Source: JBHIDJ01 sp046760105
Lineage (GTDB): Bacteria; Pseudomonadota; Gammaproteobacteria; Acidiferrobacterales; SPGG2
Direction: 5' to 3'
DNA: 21,356 bases
NCBI GenBank assembly: GCA_046760105.1
Contig: JBHIDJ010000047.1
Location: 1 to 21,356 of the forward strand
The translations under genes were made by a program, and so were the position numbers. Every line of letters starts with the position of its first letter. Within the stretch, counting starts at the first letter, position 1. The notes beneath the pieces are model-generated. The model saw only the letters and a list, made by a program, of their open reading frames with translations. It ran no database searches and had not been told where the DNA came from. Below are positions 1 through 7,625 of this stretch, piece by piece.

Positions 1-28
1 TTCTTTGCGTCTTCGCGCCTTTGCGTTG
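1..28. repeat. Copy of a GC-rich 'ctctgcgtctttgcgcct' intergenic repeat, cut by the window edge
   Basis: Bases 1-25 match bases 7483-7507 at 21 of 25 positions. The core is a run of short TTGCG/CTGCG units. The repeat lies just upstream of the cyclodeaminase gene, and its left end may extend beyond the window. I see no coding potential. Similar 'ctctgcg' repeats are, from general experience, common between genes in environmental proteobacteria; their role is not known to me. Confidence 0.6.
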
Positions 29-62
29 GACGTTTTAATTGACTTAGGCGCTCATTATCAAC

Positions 63-1052
63 ATGTCGATCTTAGTTCTAACGGAAGCCGAGCTGCGTAA
101 GTGCGTTGGTATCGATGAGGAAGCACTAACCGCGGTGCAAGATGCGTTTACATGCCTTGCCGATGGCAAGGCAGTGATGCCACCGATCATGCACATCGAG
201 ATCGCAGAAAATAATGGCGACATCGATATCAAGAGCGCCTATGTCAAGGGTCTTGACCGGTTCGCAGTAAAACTCGGCTCAGGTTTCTTCGATAACCCGA
301 AGCTGGGCCTGCCCAGCTCAAGCGCGATGATGGTGTTGATAAGCGCGAAGACCGGCTTTTGCGAAGCGGTGCTGCTAGACAATGGTTACCTGACCGATGT
401 GCGCACGGGGCTGGCTGGCGCTGTTGCTGCTAAGTTCTTGGCACCCGAAACAGTCGATACAGTCGGAGTCATCGGCGCCGGCGCGCAGGCACGTTATCAA
501 ATACAAAGCCTAAAGCTGGTACGCAATTTTCGACGATTGCTTGTGTACGGCCGCACGCCCGAGCGTACCGAGGCTTATATCAATGAGATGCGCAAAACGC
601 TGGACACCGACGTCGCCGCCGCCAACAGTCTGCAACAATTGGTATATGAGAGCCAGGTGGTGATTACGACAACCTCGTCGCGCGAACCGCTGATTAAAGC
701 CGGCTGGCTCCATCCCGGTCTCCATATCACCGCCATGGGATCCGATCTTGCAGGCAAACAGGAACTTGAGCCGGAAGTATTGGGGCGGGCTGATCTACTC
801 GTCTGCGACCGCAAGAGCCAATGTTTCTTGATGGGAGAACTCCAGCATGGCCTGCAAGCCGGTGTGATTTCGCAGGGCTCAGAAATCCACGAGCTAGGTG
901 AGATCACTTCCGGGCGCGTGGCTGGCCGTCACCATTCAAACGATATTACGATCTGTGATCTCACCGGAACGGGCGTACAGGACACCGCAATCGCGCTCGT
1001 TGCCTACCGGAAGGCCCGCGAACGAGGTCTTGGATCAACAATTGACAACTGA
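63..1052 (+). CDS. eutC: Ornithine cyclodeaminase/mu-crystallin family protein, ectoine-utilisation EutC type
   Basis: A 329-residue NAD(P)-dependent enzyme of the ornithine cyclodeaminase/mu-crystallin superfamily, of usual family length. The dinucleotide-binding motif GAGAQA is at residues 138-143. The family substrate-binding region has Lys70 and the block LLDNGYLTDVRT (104-115) with Arg114. The C-terminal block CDLTGTGVQDTAIA (298-311) carries acidic residues typical of the family. The PGFFDNPKLGLP-like segment near residue 75 and the C-terminal block are the reason I prefer the EutC subgroup, known from rhizobial ectoine/hydroxyectoine degradation, over a true ornithine cyclodeaminase. 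The other eut/doe genes are not in the window; eutB could lie just upstream. The start has no obvious Shine-Dalgarno sequence. A cyclase gene follows 68 bases downstream on the same strand. The family call is firm, the substrate is inferred. Confidence 0.8.
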   Translation: MSILVLTEAELRKCVGIDEEALTAVQDAFTCLADGKAVMPPIMHIEIAENNGDIDIKSAYVKGLDRFAVKLGSGFFDNPKLGLPSSSAMMVLISAKTGFCEAVLLDNGYLTDVRTGLAGAVAAKFLAPETVDTVGVIGAGAQARYQIQSLKLVRNFRRLLVYGRTPERTEAYINEMRKTLDTDVAAANSLQQLVYESQVVITTTSSREPLIKAGWLHPGLHITAMGSDLAGKQELEPEVLGRADLLVCDRKSQCFLMGELQHGLQAGVISQGSEIHELGEITSGRVAGRHHSNDITICDLTGTGVQDTAIALVAYRKARERGLGSTIDN

Positions 1053-1120
1053 TATCCCGGTGGACGACGTGCCAATATCACAACGAATCGCGCCACCTGT
1101 ATCCGTCGCCCTTTGACCGC

Positions 1121-2191
1121 ATGGCCGTCTCTCGGCGCACATGGACAGATCTTCTGGCATGCATCGCGGCAGCGGTGGGTGCGGCCGCCCTCGGGGCCTC
1201 GTACTCGGCCATGATCGGCGGGCAGCCTCGGTACGGAGGGACGGTGTGCTTTCTTATTGGCAGCACGCTTACTGTCCTCGAGCGCTTTGTTGTTCAACGC
1301 AGGATCGGCGAGCCGTTACGCCGGCTGAGGCTAGCGTACTTCATCGCGATCATGACGATCGCATGGATGCTGGTGATCGTCGCCAGTCTATATTTAACAC
1401 CCCGGTTGTTGTTTGGCTTGTCCGAGGGTTTCTACTCAGAGGGATGGACTGGCAGCAAGCCGTGGCAGGATATCGCCGTTGCGTTCGCCATCGTTTTCTT
1501 GCTCAACTTCCTCGGCCGCATCCGTAGCCTGGTTGGCACGCGCGTCTTGTTCAATTTCCTGCTGGGCCGGTATCACCGTCCGCTGCGTGAGGAACGTGTA
1601 TTTCTCTTCTTAGACCTTGCTCACTCGACAAGGCTGTCCGAAAGTCTTGGCGACGTAAAGGTGCAATCGCTTATCGGTCGCTTTTTCTTCGACATCGCTC
1701 AACCGATCAGTGACCACGGCGGCGAGACCCATCGCTATATCGGCGATGAGATTGTCGTCACCTGGCCGCTCGCTATAGCAGTAAAAGATGCGCGCTGCGT
1801 GCGTTGTGTATTTGCCATTCAAGATCTTATCGACAGCCGGGCGCAGTTCTACATGACCAAGTTCGGTGTGGTACCAGAGTTTCGCATCGGCATGCACGGC
1901 GGGCCTGTCGTTGCCAGCGAGGTAGGTGACGATAAGCGTGAGATCGTTTATTTCGGTGACACGATCAACACCGCCGCCCGCCTAGAACAGATGTGTAAGG
2001 AGATGCAACAGTCATTTTTGATCTCGGGTGAGTTGCTCGCAAAGATGGAGTTGCCGTCGAGTCTGTTGGCCGAGCAACTTGGTACGATGACGTTACGAGG
2101 AAAGGAGCGACGTGTCGAGATCTTTACATTGTCGCGAAGCGCTGAAACGGCTGAGCCTTCACTAGCAACAATCGAACAACAAAGCGGCTAG
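1121..2191 (+). CDS. Membrane-anchored class III adenylate/guanylate cyclase
   Basis: 356 residues. The N-terminal part has about four hydrophobic segments (roughly 11-30, 41-58, 73-95, 115-132), followed by one class III cyclase catalytic domain (about 158-340). The two metal-binding aspartates are visible: Asp165 in FLFLDLAHST and Asp209 in YIGDEIVVTW. The transition-state pair is Asn283 and Arg287 in GDTINTAARLE. The base-selecting positions are unusual: where adenylyl cyclases normally have Lys four residues before the second Asp there is Arg205, and the usual Asp/Thr seven residues before Asn283 is Val276. It should make a cyclic nucleotide at the inner membrane as a homodimer, with the N-terminal domain as sensor or anchor. 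Whether it makes cAMP or cGMP cannot be read from sequence. It is convergent with the next gene; the stops are 18 bases apart and I see no strong terminator between them. Confidence 0.85.
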   Translation: MAVSRRTWTDLLACIAAAVGAAALGASYSAMIGGQPRYGGTVCFLIGSTLTVLERFVVQRRIGEPLRRLRLAYFIAIMTIAWMLVIVASLYLTPRLLFGLSEGFYSEGWTGSKPWQDIAVAFAIVFLLNFLGRIRSLVGTRVLFNFLLGRYHRPLREERVFLFLDLAHSTRLSESLGDVKVQSLIGRFFFDIAQPISDHGGETHRYIGDEIVVTWPLAIAVKDARCVRCVFAIQDLIDSRAQFYMTKFGVVPEFRIGMHGGPVVASEVGDDKREIVYFGDTINTAARLEQMCKEMQQSFLISGELLAKMELPSSLLAEQLGTMTLRGKERRVEIFTLSRSAETAEPSLATIEQQSG

Positions 2192-2209
2192 TGGCTGTAT
2201 GAGTTGACC

Positions 2210-3295
2210 TCAGCTATTCAAGCAGCGCATTAATAACTGGTAGCGCAATAAACAATCACTCGGCGACAGCGGTTCGCACAAAGCGGGATCGACACATTCC
2301 ACCGCGCGTTTGGCCTCTTGGGAAAATGCAACGGTACCGTCGTCAGCCACGCTCTCGATACCATCGGCGCGGCCGATGCGCCAATGAAAATCCACCGCGT
2401 CTTGCAAGCGCACGTGTTTGGGTAAATCGAGCGCGACCCTACCGTCTTTGATCGCGACTGGATAACCACCGGGCAGGCCCTGCGGCGCCGGCGCAGAAAA
2501 GCGCAGTGGCTCGGCGCCGGGCAATAACGCGAGCAAGACCGGCAACGCCGCGGCGGCGGTAATCACGTTGTAGTCGATGCCGGCCGCCATTGGAAAACCT
2601 TGATACGCTAACTCGTCGGCGCGGCGTCCTTGCTCGCCCAAATAGACTTGGCAACGGTGCTCGGCATTCGCCGGCGCCTCCCCCCTCATGACCCCGTAAA
2701 CCTGGTTGTGATGTCCAACGAGACGAATGAGCGGCATGTCACTAACAGATTTGCCATCCTGCAGAATCTTTTCACGCAGTGCTGCTCGCACCCGCAAGTG
2801 TTGAATGCTCACATTGCCAAGCCCGATGGTAGGGGCAAGGCCTAGATGGTCGAGGATCGCGTGACTGACATCGGGAAACGATAAATTTGCAACGGGCCCC
2901 GCAAAATTTACCTCGCGAATCGCCTGCATAACCGTCATCAGAATGGGCAGTTGCGCGGGCAGTTGCACGCCCAAACCAGCCTGTAATAACGCGCTTGCTA
3001 CAACATCGGTGCGGCCGATCAAGGCCCATGGGCTTAGCAGGCTTGCGGATTGTACGACCAGGTCAGGCTTCACTGCGCGCAGGAGCTGCTCGACATCCTG
3101 TTGGCGCGTCCCGTCGAGCTCCGTGAACGTCGCGCTGCATTCATAACAGGAGGCCAGCATCCCCGCGATAGCAGGTCCGCGCCCCTGACACTGGCCAGCC
3201 AACACCAGCCGATCCACCTTGCCTGAGCGCGCAAGCCCATCGGCTATCTTCGAGCCGGCGTCTCCAGCGCCGATTATTAAAACAGAACCGCCCAT
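2210..3295 (-). CDS. Saccharopine-dehydrogenase-like NAD(P)-binding protein of unknown substrate
   Basis: 361 residues. A Rossmann fold opens the protein with VLIIGAGDAGSKIADGL (GAGDAG at 9-14). A second beta-alpha unit follows, with VKPDLVVQSASLLSPW near residues 75-90, as in the NADP domain of saccharopine dehydrogenase-like proteins. The rest resembles no enzyme I can name with confidence. It is shorter than, and without recognisable hallmarks of, true saccharopine dehydrogenase or homospermidine synthase. It is the last gene of a leftward five-gene block and starts only 3 bases after the stop of the acetyltransferase gene, so the two are probably translated together. In this setting it could reduce or oxidise an imine or semialdehyde from an amino-acid-like compound; that is inference from context only. 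Confidence 0.6.
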   Translation of the reverse strand: MGGSVLIIGAGDAGSKIADGLARSGKVDRLVLAGQCQGRGPAIAGMLASCYECSATFTELDGTRQQDVEQLLRAVKPDLVVQSASLLSPWALIGRTDVVASALLQAGLGVQLPAQLPILMTVMQAIREVNFAGPVANLSFPDVSHAILDHLGLAPTIGLGNVSIQHLRVRAALREKILQDGKSVSDMPLIRLVGHHNQVYGVMRGEAPANAEHRCQVYLGEQGRRADELAYQGFPMAAGIDYNVITAAAALPVLLALLPGAEPLRFSAPAPQGLPGGYPVAIKDGRVALDLPKHVRLQDAVDFHWRIGRADGIESVADDGTVAFSQEAKRAVECVDPALCEPLSPSDCLLRYQLLMRCLNS

Positions 3296-3298
3296 TGA

Positions 3299-3847
3299 CT
3301 ATTGTTCCTGAGCAGGTGGGGCACTGACTCCCAGATCGATGTGGTAGTAAATGCAGTCTCGCGGCTCACGCCCGTCATCGTAGCTGTTCTTTAGATATTG
3401 CACCTGATAGGCGCCAAAAGCTTGGTTGAGCTGCCACATGCGTTCCGCGAGTTGTACCCGGTTACGCCCTGCGATAAAGCGATACCCCAAGGCCCGTGCG
3501 CGCTCAATCTGTGCCGCCTTCAGCTGGCGACCGATACCCTGACCACGATACGGCGCAGCGACTGTGACATCGGCCGAGTAGAGCGTGTTGCCTTGGCCCC
3601 AGTTGGGATCTGTCTGTGCGCCTGGTGCCTCGGGGAATACTTCCAGCGGGCCCCCGAAACAAAAACCAGCAACAACGTCATCCGCGAGCGCTACCATGGA
3701 GACGCCTCTGGGGTGTTTGACGACTTTGGCAAGGAACTCGAGCGAATCTTGTCTGGCTGGCTCATAGGACGCTTTTTCGACACGCATAATTGCGGCGGCG
3801 TGCTGTTCCCACGTTTGTGCATCCAGCCCCTGGATCGTGATGTTCAT
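3299..3847 (-). CDS. GNAT-family N-acetyltransferase
   Basis: 182 residues with one GNAT domain. Motif A, which binds the acetyl-CoA pyrophosphate, is seen as VTVAAPYRGQGIGRQL (94-109), with the RGQGIG loop at 101-106. A strand with NTLYSADVTV precedes it and an IERARALGYRFIAGRNR helix-strand follows, as expected for the fold. The substrate is unknown. It lies between the enoyl-CoA hydratase gene (37-base gap) and the Rossmann-protein gene (3-base gap) on the same strand, so it probably acts in the same pathway, for instance by acetylating an amine intermediate or protecting against a toxic one. That role is inferred only from neighbours. Confidence 0.75.
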   Translation of the reverse strand: MNITIQGLDAQTWEQHAAAIMRVEKASYEPARQDSLEFLAKVVKHPRGVSMVALADDVVAGFCFGGPLEVFPEAPGAQTDPNWGQGNTLYSADVTVAAPYRGQGIGRQLKAAQIERARALGYRFIAGRNRVQLAERMWQLNQAFGAYQVQYLKNSYDDGREPRDCIYYHIDLGVSAPPAQEQ

Positions 3848-3884
3848 AGGTGTGACAGCCGTGGTTCAGCGACGCCCGCGTGTT

Positions 3885-4652
3885 CTAGGTTTTGTCTTTC
3901 TGCGTGAATTGTGCCACCCGTTGCGTCGTAGCCGGGTCTAAAAACCCGCGGACGGTCGCGTCGGTTTCAAGCCGCATGGCACCTTCGGCCTCCATATGAC
4001 AGGCTCGGTTAATAACGCGTTTGAGATCGCGTACAGCGTGTTCGGGTAGGGCGGCAATCCGTTTTGCCACCGCTTCGGCTTCGTTAAACAATTCATTCTC
4101 CGGCACCACTTTCCACGCGATTCCTATCTCCAGAGCCTTTTGCGCGTCGAAGCGTTCGCCAAACAGGATGAGCTCTTTGGCCTTTTGTAGGCCCACGAGT
4201 TTCGGCAACAGTGTGGTAACGGCGCCGGTTACAAACACCCCAAGGGATATCTCCGGAAAAAAGCAACGGGTGCCTTCAGCCAGAATCGCCAGGTCGCAGT
4301 TGATCGTCCATTCCAATCCGCCGCCGACTGCCCAGCCATGTATGGCGCCTACAATCATCTTGTCGCCCAACACAAGCTCGCGGGTGATATCTTGGATAGA
4401 TTCGATGTAAGCGCGCGTGTCCGCTTCGTCTCCAATCTGCCGATCAAACTCTTTGAGATCGTCGCCCGCACAGAAAGCACGGCCAGCGCCACGAAGAATA
4501 ACGACCTTGACGCGCGGATCAACATTACTATGGGCAAGTGCCGCCTTGAGTTCCGAAAGGAGTTCGCGGTTTATGGCATTTAGCCGTTTCGGGCGGTTAA
4601 GTGTGATCGTGCATACACCATTATCGACGCTGCTAATGATCGTTGTGCTCAT
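3885..4652 (-). CDS. Enoyl-CoA hydratase/isomerase (crotonase superfamily)
   Basis: 255 residues, the normal length of a single-domain crotonase. The oxyanion-hole strands are FCAGDDLKEF (60-69) and GWAVGGGLEW (106-115). Both glutamates of classical enoyl-CoA hydratases are kept: Glu114 in GGGLEW and Glu134 in FFPEISLG. Syn-hydration of an enoyl-CoA is therefore more likely than a pure isomerase or decarboxylase role. Its ATG overlaps the stop of the upstream acyl-CoA ligase by 4 bases (ATGA), a sign of translational coupling. The likely order of action is ligase first, then this hydratase on the CoA thioester. The substrate is unknown. Confidence 0.85.
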   Translation of the reverse strand: MSTTIISSVDNGVCTITLNRPKRLNAINRELLSELKAALAHSNVDPRVKVVILRGAGRAFCAGDDLKEFDRQIGDEADTRAYIESIQDITRELVLGDKMIVGAIHGWAVGGGLEWTINCDLAILAEGTRCFFPEISLGVFVTGAVTTLLPKLVGLQKAKELILFGERFDAQKALEIGIAWKVVPENELFNEAEAVAKRIAALPEHAVRDLKRVINRACHMEAEGAMRLETDATVRGFLDPATTQRVAQFTQKDKT

Positions 4653-5956
4653 TGGGTCTCCTTGCGGATGACGCGCCGGGTCTTGCCCGCGGTGCGGGGC
4701 AGGCTCTGCGGCGCAGCTAGAGTGACACGTGCACTTACGGAGATATGATACTTGATGGCATCAGCGACAGCGTCAGCTAGGGTCTCGGTCGCCTCACGGT
4801 CGGGTGCTAGTTCCACTTCCAAGGGCAGTTGATCATAAGGGCCTGGGCCCTCGAGCAAGATGCGGTACTCACCCGATAGTTCGGAGAAGTCGTTGATGAC
4901 AGCGGCCACCGCGGTCGGAAAAACGTTGATCCCTCGCACCACGACCATGTCGTCGCTACGTCCTATCACCCGAAATCGGGGCACTGTGCGCCGACAAGCA
5001 CAGGGTTGCGTTCCTGTAATGACGATGATGTCGGCTGTACGAAAGCGAACCAATGGCTGGCATTCTCTGGCCAAGTGAGTAAGCACCAACTCCCCTTGGG
5101 CCCCTTCCCGCCATGGCAGCGAGTCACCGGAATCAGGGTCTACGACTTCGGGGTAGAGCACATCGAGACCGACGAAATGGAGATCATTCGAGTGCTCGCA
5201 TTGGGCGGCGAAATTACAGAACACATCCGACACCCCATAGTTCGCATTGCGTGCTTTGAAGCCCCAGGTTGCCTCCAAACGCGCACGGAAGCTATTGTTG
5301 TCTAATCCGGCCTCGCCTCCAAAAAGTCCAAGCTTTAGTCCGAGTGCGCGTGGCGTCAGCTCAGGAAAGTTTTGCTCGATTACGCGCTCCAACACGGCGG
5401 GGTAAGAAGGCGTACAAGAAATGGCGGTAATCCTAAGTTCTCGTATCGTGCGTATCAGTAACTCACTGTTGCCGACACCAAACGGGATCACAGTGGCACC
5501 TGTCATTTCCAGTGTCGTGTGATCGGTGAAACCCCCTATCCACATTCGGTAGTTGAGACAATGGATGACGCGGTGATCTGCTTTCAGCCCAGCCGCGCGT
5601 TGTGCGCGCGCACCGACCTCGGCCGTCTGCGCCGCATCGGCGACACTCAGAGCCAAATTCATCGCTTGGCCGGTGGTCCCCGACGTGCGATGCAGACGCA
5701 CCACACTTTGCTCTGGGGCAGCCAAATAGTTGCCGAACGGCGGTGCTGCCGCCTGACTGCGGCGTAGTAGATCCTTGTCACACAGCGGCAGCACCGGCAA
5801 CTCCTCGAGTCGCCCCGGAACGGCATGGTGCATCCATAGATTCTGAAACAACGGCGAGTGCTCAAGAACATAACGCCTCTGGTGGCGCCACCGCCGGCGT
5901 TGCAGTTCAGCGATTTTGTGAAGCGGGGTGAAATCCGGTGTTGCTCGGGCGGCCAT
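4649..5956 (-). CDS. Phenylacetate-CoA ligase-like (PaaK-type) adenylate-forming enzyme
   Basis: 435 residues, the size of PaaK-type ligases. These activate a carboxylic acid as acyl-AMP and transfer it to CoA in the cytoplasm. Visible motifs are the AMP-binding loop SGTTG (92-96), the NANYGVSDVF segment equivalent to the PaaK YGxSE region, the PLVRFRTAD block, and RVIGRSDDMVVVRGINVFP leading into the C-terminal subdomain. Near the end, LPRTAGKTRRVI carries the expected catalytic Lys (residue 425). A Cys-rich piece (PCACRRT) precedes the hinge, as the PCGRT-like piece does in the family. It overlaps the downstream enoyl-CoA hydratase by 4 bases and starts 39 bases after the FAD oxidoreductase stop. 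No other phenylacetate pathway genes (paaABCDE) are present, so phenylacetate is an unlikely substrate. Confidence 0.82.
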   Translation of the reverse strand: MAARATPDFTPLHKIAELQRRRWRHQRRYVLEHSPLFQNLWMHHAVPGRLEELPVLPLCDKDLLRRSQAAAPPFGNYLAAPEQSVVRLHRTSGTTGQAMNLALSVADAAQTAEVGARAQRAAGLKADHRVIHCLNYRMWIGGFTDHTTLEMTGATVIPFGVGNSELLIRTIRELRITAISCTPSYPAVLERVIEQNFPELTPRALGLKLGLFGGEAGLDNNSFRARLEATWGFKARNANYGVSDVFCNFAAQCEHSNDLHFVGLDVLYPEVVDPDSGDSLPWREGAQGELVLTHLARECQPLVRFRTADIIVITGTQPCACRRTVPRFRVIGRSDDMVVVRGINVFPTAVAAVINDFSELSGEYRILLEGPGPYDQLPLEVELAPDREATETLADAVADAIKYHISVSARVTLAAPQSLPRTAGKTRRVIRKETQ

Positions 5957-5995
5957 TGTCTAAATGAGAGTTCATCAACTACGACCGAAACTCGA

Positions 5996-7300
5996 TTAGC
6001 CGAGCACGGAGAAGCTGCTCTCTTCGTTGATCTCGCGTCGGCGCGAATAGAAGTCAAGGTTAATATTTCGTCCGGTATGGCGTAGATGGAACTGCACCGG
6101 ATTGGTGTCGTGATCTTGACCGTGCTCGCACGCCTCGACCAGGGTCGCCATCAAGGCGCCCACGACAGGTGCGTTCTTGAACTGGTTACCGCTTGTGCCG
6201 ATTGCCATGTAGAAACCGGCGAGGTCAGACTTATCATAGATCGGGATCCAATCGTCCGAGACGTCGTAGAGATCAACTACACCCTTCATCTTGCTTGGGA
6301 TACCAAGCGTTGGGATACGTTGTGCCACGCGATACACCTGCGTCTGCCATTGCTCGGTGAAGTCAGAGTTATAGTCGTCTGGGTCGACCCATTCCCGCTC
6401 GTCGCATTCGGGGTCCTCGCTGCCAATCAGGATATGGTTACCGAGTTCCGGGCGACAGTAGCAACCAACGTCGCCGTCGGAGACTATGAGGCCATCGCGC
6501 TCGAAGTCGAAGCTTGACGGCGACGGCACGTGTGCCACCTCCTGTCTAAGGGCACGAGTCTTGATGTTCATACCCTTTTCCACCCCGGCCATACGATTGA
6601 CTTTATAAGAGTGAGGTCCGGCAATGTTGATCACTACGGGCGCTTCGATCTGATCGTTGGACGCGAGCGTAATGCCCTGGACACGATCAGCTTTCCGCCG
6701 GATCGCCACCACCTCGCTATTGAACAAAAAGCTCGCCCCTTTTGCCTCGGCCGCGCGTTGAACGTTGTGGGTGGCGAGCTGCGGATCGCTGACATAACCG
6801 GCATCAGGAAAGAACACTGCGCCTGCGATTGCATTTCCAGACGGTGTGCCGAAAGCGGGATCGTCAAGCCGCTTCGGCGGCCCGAAGCGGTGCAGGTCAT
6901 AGAAAGGCAGTCTTTCTTTAATTTTCGCCGGGCTCCACTCTTCCCACGGGACACCGAGCGCACTCATCGTTTCGCAGACCGACCGCAGGTAATCGTTGCG
7001 TTCAGTCTTAAAGACGACGGCACCGGTCTTGATGAACTTCGCGAGGCCCCGTTCGTCCTCTACACCGATGTAACTAGGCCAGTCATCCCAGTAAAAGAGG
7101 CCTTCGTAGGCGAGAGCCGACCCGTCGTACGTGGAGTAATGGGTGCGGACAATGGCACACGAGGCGCCGGTTGAGCCGTAGCCCGCAGCCGGCAACTTAT
7201 CAACATTAAGCGTGCGCCATCCTTTAAGCGATAACTCGTACGCAGTGCAGGCACCGATAATACCGCTGCCGATGATTACGGCATCATAGTGGTCAGTCAA
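5996..7300 (-). CDS. FAD-dependent oxidoreductase of the DAO family (sarcosine/dimethylglycine oxidase-like)
   Basis: 434 residues. The N-terminal FAD-binding fold starts with AVIIGSGIIGACTAYEL, with an acidic residue at the end of the second strand (NVDK), then GSTGASCAIVRTHYS, typical of DAO-family amine oxidases and dehydrogenases. The C-terminal part has the second flavin-contact region GFYMAIGTSGNQFKNAPVVG. Family members oxidise secondary or tertiary amines or D-amino acids. No C-terminal folate-binding GcvT-like domain is present, which argues against the full sarcosine/dimethylglycine dehydrogenase type. It is the first gene of the leftward block 7300-2210, so it may perform the first oxidative step, yielding the acid that the adjacent ligase activates; that order is inferred. 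Its upstream region holds only weak promoter-like sequences and a repeat. Confidence 0.8.
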   Translation of the reverse strand: MTDHYDAVIIGSGIIGACTAYELSLKGWRTLNVDKLPAAGYGSTGASCAIVRTHYSTYDGSALAYEGLFYWDDWPSYIGVEDERGLAKFIKTGAVVFKTERNDYLRSVCETMSALGVPWEEWSPAKIKERLPFYDLHRFGPPKRLDDPAFGTPSGNAIAGAVFFPDAGYVSDPQLATHNVQRAAEAKGASFLFNSEVVAIRRKADRVQGITLASNDQIEAPVVINIAGPHSYKVNRMAGVEKGMNIKTRALRQEVAHVPSPSSFDFERDGLIVSDGDVGCYCRPELGNHILIGSEDPECDEREWVDPDDYNSDFTEQWQTQVYRVAQRIPTLGIPSKMKGVVDLYDVSDDWIPIYDKSDLAGFYMAIGTSGNQFKNAPVVGALMATLVEACEHGQDHDTNPVQFHLRHTGRNINLDFYSRRREINEESSFSVLG

Positions 7301-7625
7301 AGCACTACCTTTTCGATGAAGCTGGTTTTGATGATGCGAAAGACGCCGATGCGCTGCTCATGTCGCACACAACAGTTACTGAGGGCGCATAAATTAGTCT
7401 CCAGTATCGACCTGGGAAGACTCTGGAACAAACGCAGAGAACGCAGAGGCGCAGAGGTCGCAAAGGGTTTAGTTGCCTGATCTTCTCTGCGTCTTTGCGC
7501 CTCCGCGGCCTCTGCGTCGTATACCAGTATCCACAATAGACTGTAAAGGCCCTGCGTAGCCAAGTGCAAAGAATTATCTGCTCGCGGTAATATCTCCACA
7601 CGCGTGTACGACGACGCAGCTAGCT
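7301..7625. other. Gene-free stretch between two leftward units, holding an inverted repeat
   Basis: I see no credible gene in these 325 bases; the short open frames here read through the repeat units. It should hold the promoter of the block beginning at 7300 and the end of the transcript of the hydrolase gene. Besides the main repeat (7432-7517) there is a 10-base perfect palindrome ACACGCGTGT at 7598-7607. There is also an imperfect inverted pair, CTGCGTCGTATAC at 7512-7524 and GTGTACGACGACGCAG at 7604-7619, where the second arm has one extra ACG. Promoter-like hexamers upstream of 7300 are too weak to call. Confidence 0.6.
7432..7517. repeat. Inverted pair of 'cgcagag' repeat arms (sister of the repeat at 1-28)
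   Basis: Arms 7432-7456 and 7493-7517 are reverse complements at 21 of 25 positions. They are separated by 36 bases and built of short GCAGAG/CTCTGC units. The right half (7483-7507) also matches bases 1-25 of the window. The transcript could fold into a long imperfect hairpin, which might stop transcription from the MetY-hydrolase pair before the FAD oxidoreductase gene; no clean T-run follows on the minus strand, so this is uncertain. Confidence 0.75.

Noticed and set aside
3398..3907. Rightward open frame of 169 codons opposite the GNAT gene
   Set aside because: Antisense to a gene with a clear acetyl-CoA motif; the translation is Cys/Arg-rich and matches nothing.
6086..7174. Two long rightward open frames (143 and 214 codons) opposite the FAD oxidoreductase
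   Set aside because: They run antisense to a well-supported DAO-family gene with clear motifs, and their translations show no domain or plausible start context.
7297..7601. Leftward open frames of about 100 codons through the repeat at 7432-7517
   Set aside because: Their Arg/Glu/Ala-rich part is just the translated repeat units; no start signal or domain.
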